DNA of 64,000 bases from contig NZ_CP036532.1 in NCBI RefSeq assembly GCF_004331955.1, positions 744,001 through 808,000 on the forward strand, written 5' to 3'. Shown piece by piece: positions 18,601 to 27,241 of this stretch. Within the stretch, counting starts at the first letter, position 1. Each line of letters starts with the position of its first letter. The stretch comes from Roseitalea porphyridii. GTDB taxonomy: Bacteria; Pseudomonadota; Alphaproteobacteria; Rhizobiales; Rhizobiaceae. The position numbers were made by a program, and so were the translations under genes. Below the pieces are notes generated by a model, which was given only the letters and a program-made list of their open reading frames with translations, made no database searches and was not told the origin of the DNA.

Positions 18601-18776
18601 GTGACGGTGATGACGGGACGGTCGACATTTGGCAGTTCGCGGATCTCGACACCGAACAGCGAGGCAAGACCGGCCAGCACGATCAGCGCGCTGATCACGA
18701 GCGTGACGATCGGCCGTCGCACGAAGAAGGCCGTGCCTGATCCCGCTATCGCCGAAAGGTCCCTGTCGCGCGCCAT
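15654..18776 (-). CDS. RND efflux transporter permease (HAE1-type)
   Basis: The 1040-residue inner-membrane proton-driven pump belongs to the AcrB/MexB-like RND superfamily. It has the first helix after FFVRRPIVTLVISALIVLAG and the proton-relay Asp pair in ATGLVVDDAIVVLENIVRRR (TM4). Further landmarks are the second-half helix RPVMMTMTSTVFGGVPL and the GIMAKNGILIVEFANQLR segment. The length is normal and the frame intact. It is encoded just after its periplasmic adaptor (seven-base gap). No outer-membrane factor gene is in view, so TolC or a distant partner would complete the tripartite pump. The substrate is unknown. Confidence 0.95.
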   Translation of the reverse strand: MARDRDLSAIAGSGTAFFVRRPIVTLVISALIVLAGLASLFGVEIRELPNVDRPVITVTTEYSGASPESVDQELTSRIEGALGRVPGVRTISSNSRFGRSRVTLEFEDSADLDVAATDARDAVARIANQLPEGAETPRVVKADANAQPVIRIGVTSTLRSPQDLTRIVEERVEDRLISIEGVADLQVYGDRQPVFRVDIDLDRLASRGLTLGNVRTALADVAYDAPAGDLAGDRQSINVRTTATVATEEAFEALELTEDVRLGDVANVLLGPATNETLLRTNGQTGLGIGVIRQATSNTLEISADVRAVVAELDASLPDDISIFVTSDDATFINGSIREVLRTLGLAVAIVVVVIFVFLRDWRATLIPALTIPVALIGTLAAIYLVGFSVNILTLLALVLATGLVVDDAIVVLENIVRRRNEGMGPRAAAVLGTRQVFFAVVTTTATLAAVFVPLSFLPGQAGGLFREFGFTLAIAVLISSFVALSLAPMLASRLLTTESDAGRRGPMIWLGARLAALYRGSLSAALSYPLVVIVASLLFAATAAMVFGTIRQELTPREDRAVALLSVSAPQGVSLEYTTSKMRQIEELVAPLQQSGEITNTFSIAGFGSGNRGFMVFTLADWDERARSQNEIVGDINRALGSVIGVRAFAIQPNSLGIRGAGRGLSFAVTGNSYEQLATVAQDLVARMQENTAFGQVRLEYELTQPQLFIEIDRERASDLGVDISGLGEALGAVLDGRTVGSVFINDLSYDIQMVSTSDRVDDPGDLRNIFVRAGDGTMVPMATFVTLEERAVAPELAREGQNRSVEISASLTPEFALGDALAEVRTLADGVLAEENRIVPLAEAATLDQTSSGLLLTFGFAIVVVFLVLSAQFESFVSAIVVMVTVPIGIACAIFALLLTGLSLNVYSQIGFVMLIGIMAKNGILIVEFANQLRDAGQDVRSAITDAATIRLRPVMMTMTSTVFGGVPLILSTGAGAEAREALGWVIVGGLGLATVATLYLTPVAFLLLARFTRPRATEESRLEEELGEALESPEPAE

Positions 18777-18783
18777 GACCGGT

Positions 18784-19944
18784 CTATCCCTGGCTTGGGA
18801 CGGTGCCGCCGCTCTCGGCCACCGGCCCGTCGGGCACGTCGACCTCGGCGCCGGGGCGCAGGTTCTGGACCCCTTCGGTGACCACGAGTTCGCCCGGCGA
18901 CAAATCGGCCGCCACGATCACGCTGTCGGCGTTGCGCTGGCGGATCGTCACCGGAACCCGGACGGCCTTGCCCTCGCGCACCGCCCACACGAACGAGCCC
19001 TCGTCGGACCATTGCACCGCGAGCGGGTCGACCGAGGGAAGGCTCTCGCCGGGAAAGCTCATCGTCACCGTGAAAGCCATGCCGGCGCGCAGCCGGTCGC
19101 CGCTGTTGTCGACCTCGCCCTGAACGCGCAGCGTCCGGCTCTCGCGGTCGACGATGTTGTCGATGGCGCGCACCGTGCCCTGAAGCTCGACACCCGGCAG
19201 GCTGAGCGGCCGGACCGTGATCGGCATGCCGTCGTCGATGAAGGCGACGGCGCGTTCGGGAACCTGGAAGTCGATCAGGATCTTCGAGCGGTCGGTGATC
19301 GTTGCGACCACGTCCTGGCTGTTGAGCCGGTCACCGACGGCGAGGTCCAGAACGCCCATCCAGCCCGAAAGCGGGGCGCGCAGGGTGCGCTGCGCGAGTT
19401 CATATTCGGCCTCGCGCAGGGCCAGTTCGGCGGTCTGGACGGCGAGACGCGCCTCGCGCAGGCTGACTTCCGTCACCGCGCCCGAATCGCTGAGACGCGA
19501 CAGGCGTTCGGCGTCCTCGGTCGCGCTCTGAAGGTTCAGCCGCGCCCGCTCGACGGCGATTTGCCGGGCCTGGTCATCGAGGCGCAGCACGACGTCGCCC
19601 TGTTCGACGAAGCTGCCGCCCATAACGGCGATCTCGACGATCACGCCGGTGACATCCGACCGCAGCGTGACCGTGTGCAGCGCCCGCCCGTCGCCGATCG
19701 CCTCAAGCCTGTCGTCGATCTTGCCCTCCGCGACCGGCGCGACCACGACCGAGGTCGGACCGCCGCCGCCCCAGCCGCCGCGTCCGGCGGTTTGCGTCGC
19801 CGGCTCGGCGGCCTCGAGACCCAGCCGCTCGGCGAGCCCGAACCGCTCGAGATACCCCGCCGCCGACGGAACCTGGGTGATCCAGACGTAGAGCGCGACC
19901 GCGACGAGACCGAGGGACAACAGCACCTGGCTGAGAAGTTTCAT
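18784..19944 (-). CDS. RND efflux periplasmic adaptor subunit (membrane fusion protein)
   Basis: The 386-residue adaptor has an N-terminal signal anchor (LLSQVLLSLGLVAVALYVW) and a glycine-rich spacer (AGRGGWGGGG). Lipoyl-like and hairpin domains follow (SDVTGVIVEIAVMGGSFVEQ, then a helical hairpin with repeated LRLDDQARQIAVERARLNLQ). A beta-barrel part reads LSGWMGVLDLAVGDRLN and DFQVPERAVAFI. The ATG at 19944 is chosen because the hydrophobic anchor starts there, although the frame is open 46 codons further. It links the pump at 15654 to an outer-membrane channel. Confidence 0.93.
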   Translation of the reverse strand: MKLLSQVLLSLGLVAVALYVWITQVPSAAGYLERFGLAERLGLEAAEPATQTAGRGGWGGGGPTSVVVAPVAEGKIDDRLEAIGDGRALHTVTLRSDVTGVIVEIAVMGGSFVEQGDVVLRLDDQARQIAVERARLNLQSATEDAERLSRLSDSGAVTEVSLREARLAVQTAELALREAEYELAQRTLRAPLSGWMGVLDLAVGDRLNSQDVVATITDRSKILIDFQVPERAVAFIDDGMPITVRPLSLPGVELQGTVRAIDNIVDRESRTLRVQGEVDNSGDRLRAGMAFTVTMSFPGESLPSVDPLAVQWSDEGSFVWAVREGKAVRVPVTIRQRNADSVIVAADLSPGELVVTEGVQNLRPGAEVDVPDGPVAESGGTVPSQG

Positions 19945-20103
19945 GAACGGGCCTGCGAGAAGTGGAACGTCGCCGAACATAGGGCGGCGAGCCCCAAAAG
20001 AGTAGGGCGAAGTTGCCGGGTCTCGACCGCGACGGGCGGTCGAAGGGCCGGGCCGAACGGCCAACGGTGGCGCCGTATCCATGCCGGCGCATGACGGAGG
20101 AGG

Positions 20104-20178
20104 TGGCTGGGGCGGCAGGATTCGAACCTGCGCATGGCGGTACCAAAAACCGCTGCCTTACCGCTTGGCTACGCCCCA
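20104..20178 (-). tRNA. tRNA-Gln (anticodon UUG)
   Basis: A 75-base tRNA on the minus strand. The acceptor stem TGGGGCG pairs with CGCCCCA, the CCA end is encoded, and the D arm reads GCCAAGCGGTAAGGC. The anticodon stem GCGGT/ACCGC holds the loop TTTTGGT, giving anticodon TTG. The T arm contains GGTTCGAATCC. It lies between the RND adaptor and the LacI gene. No integrase or repeat flanks it here. Confidence 0.96.
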
Positions 20179-20252
20179 ACGCGCTGTTGCCGCGGCCCTA
20201 AGAGAACATAGGGCCGGGTGGAGGCGGGATAAACCTGCATCGGTCCGGCCTG

Positions 20253-21308
20253 TCAACGGTCGGCCGACGTTTTTCCCGCCACGAGCGCCGCCGGCGGCGG
20301 CCCGGTGCTGGAACCCTGCACCAGTTCGGCTTCCAGCAGCATCTGCGACGGCGTCGCCTTGCCCTCGATCCGGTCGATCAGCATCATCGCGCAGTGGCGG
20401 CCCGCCTCGCGGATGCCCGAACGCATGACGGTCAGGCCCATGCCGCCCGGCCCGATGTCCAGAAACGACAGATTGTCGTCATAGCAGATGATCGACATGC
20501 CGGTTCCGGGCATCAGGTCGAATTCGCGTGCCGCGCCCATCACCCCGAGTGCGGGCAGGGCGCTCGAGCATATCACCGCCGTGGGCGGATCGGGCAGCAT
20601 CAGGAAGCGCTTCATCGCCTCGTAGCCGGCCGGCTCGATCATCTCGTTGCTGGACATCAGCGCCGGATCGGGCTCCAGCCCGGCCTCGCGCAGCGCCTCC
20701 TCGTAGCCTTCGCGCCGGCGCTGGGCGAACACCATGTGCTCCCAGCCATTGACCAGGCCGATCCGCCGATGGCCGAGCGCGATCAGGTGCCGCGCCGCTT
20801 CACGGAAGGCGCGTCGGTTGTTGACGTCGACCCAGCTGTAGCTGTCCTCGGCCTGCAGGGTGCGGCCATGCACAAGGAACGGCAGTCCGATCTCGGCGAG
20901 CAGCGGCAGCCGCTCGTCATGCGCCATCGGCCCGTGCACGATCACCCCGTCGACGCGGCGGTTGCGGCTGAGCGCCCGATAGGTCTCCGCCTCCTTGTCG
21001 CCGTCGACCACCGAGATGAGCATGTCGTAGCCGCGCTGGCTGTAGACCGCGCCCGCCCCGGCGATGAAGTCGGTGAAGTGCGGGTTGATCATGTCGTGCT
21101 TGGCGACGGGAATCACATGCCCGATCGTGCGCGCCTTGCCTGTTGCCAGACGCCTTGCGCTGGAGTTGGGTTCGTAGTCATATTGACGGGCCGCTTCGAT
21201 CACGCGCTGGCGCGTCGCCTCGCTGACTTCCGGATAGCCGTTCAGGGCCCGGCTGATGGTGGTCTGCGAAAGCCCCAGCTTTTCCGAAAGCTGTCTGAGG
21301 TTGGCCAA
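20253..21308 (-). CDS. aglR: LacI-family repressor of the alpha-glucoside operon
   Basis: The 351-residue LacI-type regulator has the N-terminal helix-turn-helix LRQLSEKLGLSQTTISRALN, the hinge NSSARRLATGKARTIGHVIP and a sugar-binding core domain ending near SQMLLEAELVQGSSTGPP. I set the start at the TTG at 21308, because GGAGG lies 5 bases before it and the protein then begins (M)ANLRQLSEKLGL as LacI proteins do; a GTG at 21323 would overlap that ribosome site. It diverges from aglE, and three operator-like palindromes lie between them. It presumably represses aglEFGAK until an alpha-glucoside is present. The symbol is by analogy with the Sinorhizobium locus. Confidence 0.9.
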   Translation of the reverse strand: MANLRQLSEKLGLSQTTISRALNGYPEVSEATRQRVIEAARQYDYEPNSSARRLATGKARTIGHVIPVAKHDMINPHFTDFIAGAGAVYSQRGYDMLISVVDGDKEAETYRALSRNRRVDGVIVHGPMAHDERLPLLAEIGLPFLVHGRTLQAEDSYSWVDVNNRRAFREAARHLIALGHRRIGLVNGWEHMVFAQRRREGYEEALREAGLEPDPALMSSNEMIEPAGYEAMKRFLMLPDPPTAVICSSALPALGVMGAAREFDLMPGTGMSIICYDDNLSFLDIGPGGMGLTVMRSGIREAGRHCAMMLIDRIEGKATPSQMLLEAELVQGSSTGPPPAALVAGKTSADR

Positions 21309-21329
21309 TATTCCCTCCCGCACGTCCGC

Positions 21330-21343
21330 TCAAAGGGCTTTGA
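21330..21343. promoter_or_regulatory. LacI-type operator near the repressor gene
   Basis: TCAAAGGGCTTTGA is a near-perfect palindrome with CAAAG arms, 22 bases upstream of the repressor start. It shares arms with the two operators nearer aglE. Probable autoregulation site. Confidence 0.55.
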
Positions 21344-21442
21344 ACGGCATATCAAGCCGCACAAAGGGCCCGCTGGCAAGCCCCGGCATCGCTATCGCCT
21401 TTTTCGCGCCGCAGCGAAACCCGGGACCGCGCACGGTGTGGA

Positions 21443-21500
21443 CAAAGCGCTTGACTCGGACCGTCCGCATGCTCAATGTCCGCGAAGCCAAAGCGCTTTG
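21443..21500. promoter_or_regulatory. Paired LacI-type operators at the aglE promoter
   Basis: CAAAGCGCTTG (21443-21453) and the perfect 12-base palindrome CAAAGCGCTTTG (21489-21500) carry the AAAGCGCTTT core typical of LacI-family operators, with a central CG. A TTGACT hexamer (21451-21456) overlaps the first, and CAATGT about 17 bases later could be a -10 box. So repressor bound here would block the aglE promoter. The two palindromes are centred about 46-47 bases apart. Confidence 0.65.
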
Positions 21501-21560
21501 ACCGCGCCTGGTTTGAGGCAACGTTCAGTGAGCGTAACAATCGATCTGGGAGGATCACCG

Positions 21561-22919
21561 ATGAAAAGAACTCTTCTGGCCGGCGTGGCCGGCCTTGCAG
21601 TGCTGGCTGCCGGCAGCGTCCATGCTCAGGATCTCGTTTTCCCCGTCGGCGAAGGAGATTTCAGCTGGGACAGCTACAATGAATGGGCCGAGTCGGCGCC
21701 CGACCTGAGCGGCCAGACCGTGACGATCACCGGACCCTGGCTGCAGCCAGAAGACGGCGTCTTCCGCTCGGTGATCGCCTATTTTGCCGAAGCCACGGGC
21801 GCCGAAGTCATCTACACCGGCTCGGACTCGTTCGAGCAGCAGATCGTCATCGACGCCGAAGCGGGTTCGGCACCCAATGTTGCGGTCTTCCCGCAGCCCG
21901 GCCTTGCCGCCGACATGGCGAGCAGGGGGCTGCTCCATCCCCTGCCCGAGGGCATGGGCGAATGGGTTGCCGAGAACTATGGCGCCGGCGAATCGTGGGT
22001 CGATCTGGGCACCTATCCGGACGAGGACGGCAACGAGCAGCTCTTCGGCTTCTTCTACAACGTCAACGTCAAGAGCCTGGTCTGGTACGTCCCCGAGAAC
22101 TTCGAGGACGCCGGTTACGAAGTGCCCGAAACCATGGAAGAGCTGAAGGCGCTGACCGAACAGATCGCGGCCGAAGGCGAAACGCCCTGGTGTATCGGCC
22201 TTGGTTCGGGCGCCGCCACGGGCTGGCCGGCCACCGACTGGGTCGAGGACATCATGCTTCGCACCCAGCCCGCCGATGTCTATGACGACTGGACGACGAA
22301 CGATATCCCCTTCAACGACGAGCGCGTCGTTGCGGCCATCGAGGAGTTCGGCTGGTTCGCCCGCAACGACGACTATGTGTCGGGCGGCGCCGGCCAGGTG
22401 GCCTCGACCGACTTCCGCGACTCGCCCAAGGGCCTGTTTGCGTCGCCGCCGCAGTGCTACATGCACCGCCAGGCATCGTTCGTGCCCGCCTTCTTCCCGG
22501 AAGGCATCGAGTTCGGCGAGGATGTGGACTTCTTCTACTTCCCGTCCTTTGCCGAGAAGGATCTGGGCAACCCGGTCCTTGGCGGCGGCACGCTGATGTC
22601 GATCACCGATCCGTCGGACGCGACCGATGAGTTCTTCGAGTTCCTGAAACTGCCGTTGGCCCATGAGGTCTTCGGGGCGCAGTCGGGCTTCCTGACGCCG
22701 CTCAAGACCGTCAATCCCGATACCTATCTCAACGACGCGCTGCGTGGTCAGGCGGAGATTCTCGTCAACGCCACCACCTTCCGCTTCGACGGCTCTGACC
22801 TGATGCCCGGAGGTGTCGGTGCGGGCACCTTCTGGACCGGCATGGTCGACTATACGGGCGGCAAGGACGCCCAGGCCGTGGCCGACGAGATCCAGGCAAG
22901 CTGGGATGCGCTGAAGTAA
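21561..22919 (+). CDS. aglE: Alpha-glucoside ABC transporter substrate-binding protein
   Basis: The 452-residue periplasmic binding protein has a clear signal peptide (MKRTLLAGVAGLAVLAAGSV, cut after VHAQ). It has the extracellular solute-binding family 1 fold, with VTITGPWLQPEDGVFRSVIA, FPQPGLAADMASRGLL and a tryptophan-rich C-terminal lobe. The ATG at 21561 follows GGGAGG. The frame is open far upstream through the regulator gene, but that is antisense and not coding. Gene order with two permeases, an alpha-glucosidase and an ATPase matches the rhizobial aglEFGAK operon for sucrose, maltose and trehalose uptake. Specific ligands cannot be proven from sequence. Confidence 0.94.
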   Translation: MKRTLLAGVAGLAVLAAGSVHAQDLVFPVGEGDFSWDSYNEWAESAPDLSGQTVTITGPWLQPEDGVFRSVIAYFAEATGAEVIYTGSDSFEQQIVIDAEAGSAPNVAVFPQPGLAADMASRGLLHPLPEGMGEWVAENYGAGESWVDLGTYPDEDGNEQLFGFFYNVNVKSLVWYVPENFEDAGYEVPETMEELKALTEQIAAEGETPWCIGLGSGAATGWPATDWVEDIMLRTQPADVYDDWTTNDIPFNDERVVAAIEEFGWFARNDDYVSGGAGQVASTDFRDSPKGLFASPPQCYMHRQASFVPAFFPEGIEFGEDVDFFYFPSFAEKDLGNPVLGGGTLMSITDPSDATDEFFEFLKLPLAHEVFGAQSGFLTPLKTVNPDTYLNDALRGQAEILVNATTFRFDGSDLMPGGVGAGTFWTGMVDYTGGKDAQAVADEIQASWDALK

Positions 22920-23029
22920 GCGTCGCATCCGCTTGAGTTGCGCGGGAGGCGGTCTGCCGCCTCCCGAAATCCCAGGACAATGAGCGCACGCCGGCCATTG
23001 TGCCGGTCGTCCGGCGCCGGGAGGGCACC

Positions 23030-24262
23030 ATGAACCCAGCACTGCAGGGTCTCATCACAGTATTGTTAGGCGTTGGCGGCTGCGTCGGATACTTCTACTT
23101 CTCCAACCAGATCCTCGACCGGGTGATCTTTCCCGCCAAGGGACCGAACGCCGGCGACAACATCAATCGCGCAAATCAGGTGCGCCCCTGGCTGTTCCTG
23201 TTTCCGGCCATCTTCGCGCTCGGTCTCTATCTCGGCTATCCCGTGTTCGAGACGCTGCGCCTGTCGCTGACCGACCGTGCCCAGGGCGGCGCTTTCGTCG
23301 GGCTGGCCAACTACAGCCAGATGATGGCGGAGCCGAAATTCTGGGAGGCCATCCGCAACAACATGCTGTGGCTGATCGTCGTTCCGGCCGCGTCGACGGC
23401 GTTCGGCCTTCTCGTTGCCCAACTCACGGACAGGATCGCCTGGGGGAACATCGCCAAGTCGCTGATCTTCATGCCCATGGCGATCTCGTTCGTCGGCGCG
23501 TCGGTGATCTTCAAGCTGATCTACGACGCCCGTCCGGCCGACGTGCCGCAGATCGGCGTCATGAACGCCATCTGGATGAGCTTTGAGGGCGGGCCGATGT
23601 CAATCCTCATGCTCAGGATCCTGCCGACGATCATTCTTGCGGCCTTTGCCGGCATCGTCGGCTACGTCGTCTATCTGTCCGCACGTGCCATCATCGAGCC
23701 CGGCCGGCAGAAGTCGGTGGGCATGTCGCTGCTGCGCGCCGTGGTCGTCGTAGGCGGTGCCTGGCTGGTCTGGCTGTCGCTCAAGTCGATCCTTGGCGTA
23801 TGGACCGTCGAACTGGCTTATGGCGTGCCGCAGCAATGGCTGACCATTCCGTTCTGGAACAGCTTCTTCCTGATGGTCGTCCTGATCTGGATCCAGACCG
23901 GCTTTGCCATGGTGATCCTGTCGGCGGCTCTGCGCGGCATTCCCGAAGAGACGATCGAGGCGGCCGTGATCGACGGCGCCAATCCGTTCGATATCTTCTT
24001 CAGGATCAAGGTCCCGCAGATCATGGGTACGATCATGGTGGTCTGGACGACGATCACGCTGGTCGTGCTCAAGGTGTTCGACATCGTCTTCGCGATGACC
24101 AACGGCCAGTGGGAAACACAGGTGCTGGCCAACTACATGTACGACAAGCTGTTCCGCGCCAATGATTGGGGGGTCGGGTCGGCCAGCGCGATTGTCATCA
24201 TGCTGCTGGTGACGCCGATCCTTGTCTGGAATGTCTATCAAGCCCGCAAGGAGATGCGCTGA
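23030..24262 (+). CDS. aglF: Alpha-glucoside ABC transporter permease
   Basis: The 410-residue inner-membrane permease belongs to the MalF-like binding-protein-dependent family. An N-terminal helix (LQGLITVLLGVGGCVGYFYF) is followed by the conserved core. The EAA loop reads EETIEAAVIDGANPFDIFFR, close to the C-terminus, where it docks on the ATPase. The ATG at 23030 follows GGGAGGG. Its stop shares a base with the start of aglG, so the two permeases are translated together to form the heterodimeric channel. Confidence 0.94.
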   Translation: MNPALQGLITVLLGVGGCVGYFYFSNQILDRVIFPAKGPNAGDNINRANQVRPWLFLFPAIFALGLYLGYPVFETLRLSLTDRAQGGAFVGLANYSQMMAEPKFWEAIRNNMLWLIVVPAASTAFGLLVAQLTDRIAWGNIAKSLIFMPMAISFVGASVIFKLIYDARPADVPQIGVMNAIWMSFEGGPMSILMLRILPTIILAAFAGIVGYVVYLSARAIIEPGRQKSVGMSLLRAVVVVGGAWLVWLSLKSILGVWTVELAYGVPQQWLTIPFWNSFFLMVVLIWIQTGFAMVILSAALRGIPEETIEAAVIDGANPFDIFFRIKVPQIMGTIMVVWTTITLVVLKVFDIVFAMTNGQWETQVLANYMYDKLFRANDWGVGSASAIVIMLLVTPILVWNVYQARKEMR

Positions 24263-25506
24263 TGGCCGATCAAGACGTCGACCGCGGTCAGATCCAGTCA
24301 TCGGCCACTTCGTTCATCCGGGGCTGGTTCCGGGACCGTTCAAAGACCTCCGAAGGGGCGGCCGGGGGCAAGTCCAGCTTGATGTGGGCCGTGCACATCT
24401 CCGTCGCTGCCCTGGTGCTCCTGTGGCTCTTCCCCACGGTCGGCCTGTTCGTTTCGTCCTTCCGGACCGCCGACCAGATCTCCGCATCGGGCTGGTGGGC
24501 TTCCCTGTCGACGTCCGAGCAGGTCCTGCAGCTGCGAACCGGCGGCCGTGACGACGCCCGCGAGGATGACGGCGTCTTCGTCGTCGAAGGCAACATCCTC
24601 ACCGATGGCGAGGATGCGCCCGGTGTCGTCGAGATGCGCGATTTCGGCATCTCCTCGCGTGACATCGGCGCCTACCAGATCGGCGAAACGGCGGAGTTTG
24701 GCGACGGGGAAACGTTGACCCTGAATGCCGATGGCTCCTATCTCTACACCAGCGTCGAGGAGCCGGGCCGGCGCGGCCAGCGCGTCTTTGTCACCGCGCT
24801 TCTGCCGCCTGACTTCACGCTCGAGAACTACCAGACGGTCCTGTTTTCCGGCAGCGGCCAGGACAACATGGCCAAGGCGTTCTACAACACGCTGACCGTG
24901 GTGATCCCGGCGACCATCATCCCGATCCTGATCGCCGCGTTCGCCGCATACGCGCTCGCCTGGATGGATTTTCCCGGCCGCGCGCTGCTGATCGCGGCCG
25001 TCGTCGCCCTCTTGGTCGTGCCGTTGCAGCTCGCGCTCATTCCGCTGTTGCAGCTTCACAACAATATCGGCATCGGCAAGGGCTATCTGGGCGTGTGGCT
25101 GGCCCATACCGGCTTCGGCCTGCCGCTGGCGATCTACCTGTTGCGCAACTACATGGTCGGCCTGCCGCGCGACATCATCGAGAACGCCCGCGTCGACGGC
25201 GCCACCGATTTCCAGATCTTCGTGCGCATCATCCTGCCGCTGTCGTTCCCGGCGCTGGCCTCGTTCGCGATCTTCCAGTTCCTTTGGACATGGAACGACC
25301 TGCTCGTGGCGCTGGTCTTCCTGATCGACGCCACCGGCGAGACGACCGTGATGACCCGGCAGATCGTCGAACTGCTCGGCACGCGCGGCGGCAACTGGGA
25401 GATCCTGGCGACGGCGGCCTTTGTGTCGATCGCCGTGCCGCTGGTCGTCTTCTTCGCCATGCAACGTTATCTCGTGCGCGGCCTGCTGGCCGGCTCTGTC
25501 AAATAG
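24262..25506 (+). CDS. aglG: Alpha-glucoside ABC transporter permease
   Basis: The 414-residue MalG-like permease has its first helix at about residues 43-65 (HISVAALVLLWLFPTVGLFV). The EAA loop DIIENARVDGATDFQIFVRI sits near the C-terminus. A soluble insert of about 110 residues (roughly 75-185, containing VVEGNILTDGEDAPG and GDGETLTLNADGSYLYT) lies between the first and second helices and should be periplasmic. It is longer than MalG but in line with agl-type permeases as I remember them. Its ATG overlaps the aglF stop. Confidence 0.93.
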   Translation: MADQDVDRGQIQSSATSFIRGWFRDRSKTSEGAAGGKSSLMWAVHISVAALVLLWLFPTVGLFVSSFRTADQISASGWWASLSTSEQVLQLRTGGRDDAREDDGVFVVEGNILTDGEDAPGVVEMRDFGISSRDIGAYQIGETAEFGDGETLTLNADGSYLYTSVEEPGRRGQRVFVTALLPPDFTLENYQTVLFSGSGQDNMAKAFYNTLTVVIPATIIPILIAAFAAYALAWMDFPGRALLIAAVVALLVVPLQLALIPLLQLHNNIGIGKGYLGVWLAHTGFGLPLAIYLLRNYMVGLPRDIIENARVDGATDFQIFVRIILPLSFPALASFAIFQFLWTWNDLLVALVFLIDATGETTVMTRQIVELLGTRGGNWEILATAAFVSIAVPLVVFFAMQRYLVRGLLAGSVK

Positions 25507-25519
25507 CAAAGAGGCGTTC

Positions 25520-27205
25520 GTGAACGTGATCTACGACATGGCCGACCAGGCCCCCGGCCTGGTCACCAGCCACGAAACCGACCGCGACTGGTGGCGCGGC
25601 GCGGTGATCTACCAGATCTATCCGCGCTCGTTCCAGGACACCAACAATGACGGCATCGGCGATCTGCGCGGCATCACGCGCCGGCTGCCCTACGTCGCCG
25701 CCCTGGGTGTCGACGCGATCTGGGTGTCCCCCTTCTTCAAGTCGCCGATGGAGGATTTCGGCTACGACGTCTCCGACTACCGGGCCGTGGACCCGATGTT
25801 CGGAACGCTGGCCGATTTCGACGCGATGATCGCCGAGGCGCACCGGCTCGGCCTGAAGGTGATGATCGACCAGGTCATCTCGCACACCTCCAACAAGCAC
25901 GAATGGTTCGTCGAGAGCCGTTCGTCGCGCGAGAACCCGCGCGCCGACTGGTACGTCTGGGCCGACGCCAAGCCGGACGGCACGCCGCCCAACAACTGGC
26001 TGTCGGTGTTCGGCGGATCGGCGTGGGAGTGGGACACCTCGCGCCGGCAATATTATCTGCACAACTTTCTCGCCAGCCAGCCGGACCTGAACTTCCACAA
26101 TCCGGCCGTGCAGGACGCGCTGCTCGACGAGGTCCGTTTCTGGCTCGACCGCGGCGTCGACGGCTTCCGGCTCGACACGATCAACTTCTACGTCCATTCG
26201 GCCGGCCTCGAGGACAACCCGCCGCTGGCGCCCGAACACCGCAACGCCTCGATCGCGCCCGAGGTCAATCCCTACAACTACCAGGATCACATCCACGACC
26301 GGAACCAGCCCGAGAACATCGCCTTCCTAAAGCGGTTCCGGGCGCTTCTGGACAAGTACCCGGCGGCCGCCGCGGTCGGCGAGGTGGGCGACGCGCAGCG
26401 CGGTCTGGAGATCATCTCCGAATACACCTCCGGCAACGACCGCATCCACATGTGCTATTCGTTCGATTTCCTGGCCGGCACCTCGCTGACGGCAAGGCGC
26501 GTGCGCGAGGTCGTCGAGCGGTTCGAGCGCGTCGCCCCCGATGGCTGGTCCTGCTGGGCGTTTTCCAACCATGACGTGGTGCGCCACGCCAGCCGCTGGG
26601 CCGATCATGTCGTCGACCGCAACGGTTTCCTGAAGATGGCGGCCACGCTGATCATGACGCTGCGCGGCTCGGTCTGCCTCTATCAGGGCGAGGAACTGGG
26701 CCTGACCGAAGCGGTGCTCGACTTCGAGGATCTGCAGGACCCTTACGGAATCCAGTTCTGGCCCACCTTCAAGGGACGTGACGGCTGCCGCACGCCGATG
26801 GTCTGGAGCCACAACGAGCACAATGGCGGCTTCACCGAAGGAAAGCCGTGGCTACCGGTGCCCTACGAACATCTGACCGGCGCGGTCGACCTTCAGGCCG
26901 GCCGCGAGGGCACGATGCTCGAACATTACCGCCGGATGCTCGCCTTCCGCCAGCGCTACCAGGCGTTCGCCAAGGGCACGATCGCGTTCTTCGATGCGCC
27001 CGACAACATCCTGATGTACGAGCGGCACCATGAGGACATGCGCATTCTCGTCGTCATCAACACGGGCGACCGGGCGCAGTCGGTGGAACTGGAGAGCGAC
27101 GCGTGGCGGACGCTGGAGGACAGTCCCCACGAGGACGGCGTGCGCGAGGGACGCCGGCTGACGCTGTCCGGCTTCGGTGCCTGGTTCGCGATGATGGACA
27201 ACTAG
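25520..27205 (+). CDS. aglA: Alpha-glucosidase (GH13)
   Basis: The 561-residue glycoside hydrolase family 13 enzyme splits imported alpha-glucosides in the cytoplasm. It has WWRGAVIYQIYPRSFQDTN at the N-terminus and the nucleophile Asp219 in GVDGFRLDT. The acid/base Glu288 is in AAVGEVGD, and the transition-state Asp is in FSNHDVVRH. These are the GH13_23-like oligo-1,6-glucosidase and alpha-glucosidase signatures. I chose the GTG at 25520 (AGAGG upstream); an ATG at 25538 is possible. It sits between aglG and aglK, the standard position in rhizobial agl operons. Confidence 0.93.
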   Translation: MNVIYDMADQAPGLVTSHETDRDWWRGAVIYQIYPRSFQDTNNDGIGDLRGITRRLPYVAALGVDAIWVSPFFKSPMEDFGYDVSDYRAVDPMFGTLADFDAMIAEAHRLGLKVMIDQVISHTSNKHEWFVESRSSRENPRADWYVWADAKPDGTPPNNWLSVFGGSAWEWDTSRRQYYLHNFLASQPDLNFHNPAVQDALLDEVRFWLDRGVDGFRLDTINFYVHSAGLEDNPPLAPEHRNASIAPEVNPYNYQDHIHDRNQPENIAFLKRFRALLDKYPAAAAVGEVGDAQRGLEIISEYTSGNDRIHMCYSFDFLAGTSLTARRVREVVERFERVAPDGWSCWAFSNHDVVRHASRWADHVVDRNGFLKMAATLIMTLRGSVCLYQGEELGLTEAVLDFEDLQDPYGIQFWPTFKGRDGCRTPMVWSHNEHNGGFTEGKPWLPVPYEHLTGAVDLQAGREGTMLEHYRRMLAFRQRYQAFAKGTIAFFDAPDNILMYERHHEDMRILVVINTGDRAQSVELESDAWRTLEDSPHEDGVREGRRLTLSGFGAWFAMMDN

Positions 27206-27241
27206 CAGACCGCGCGCTTAACTGGCGGTCGGGAGGAGACT

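Noticed and set aside
20104-20178. tRNA-Gln as attachment site of the mobile element
   Set aside because: The tRNA is 17 kb from the first transfer gene with clearly chromosomal genes (agl, pgi, acyl-CoA ligase) between, and no integrase or repeat adjoins it.
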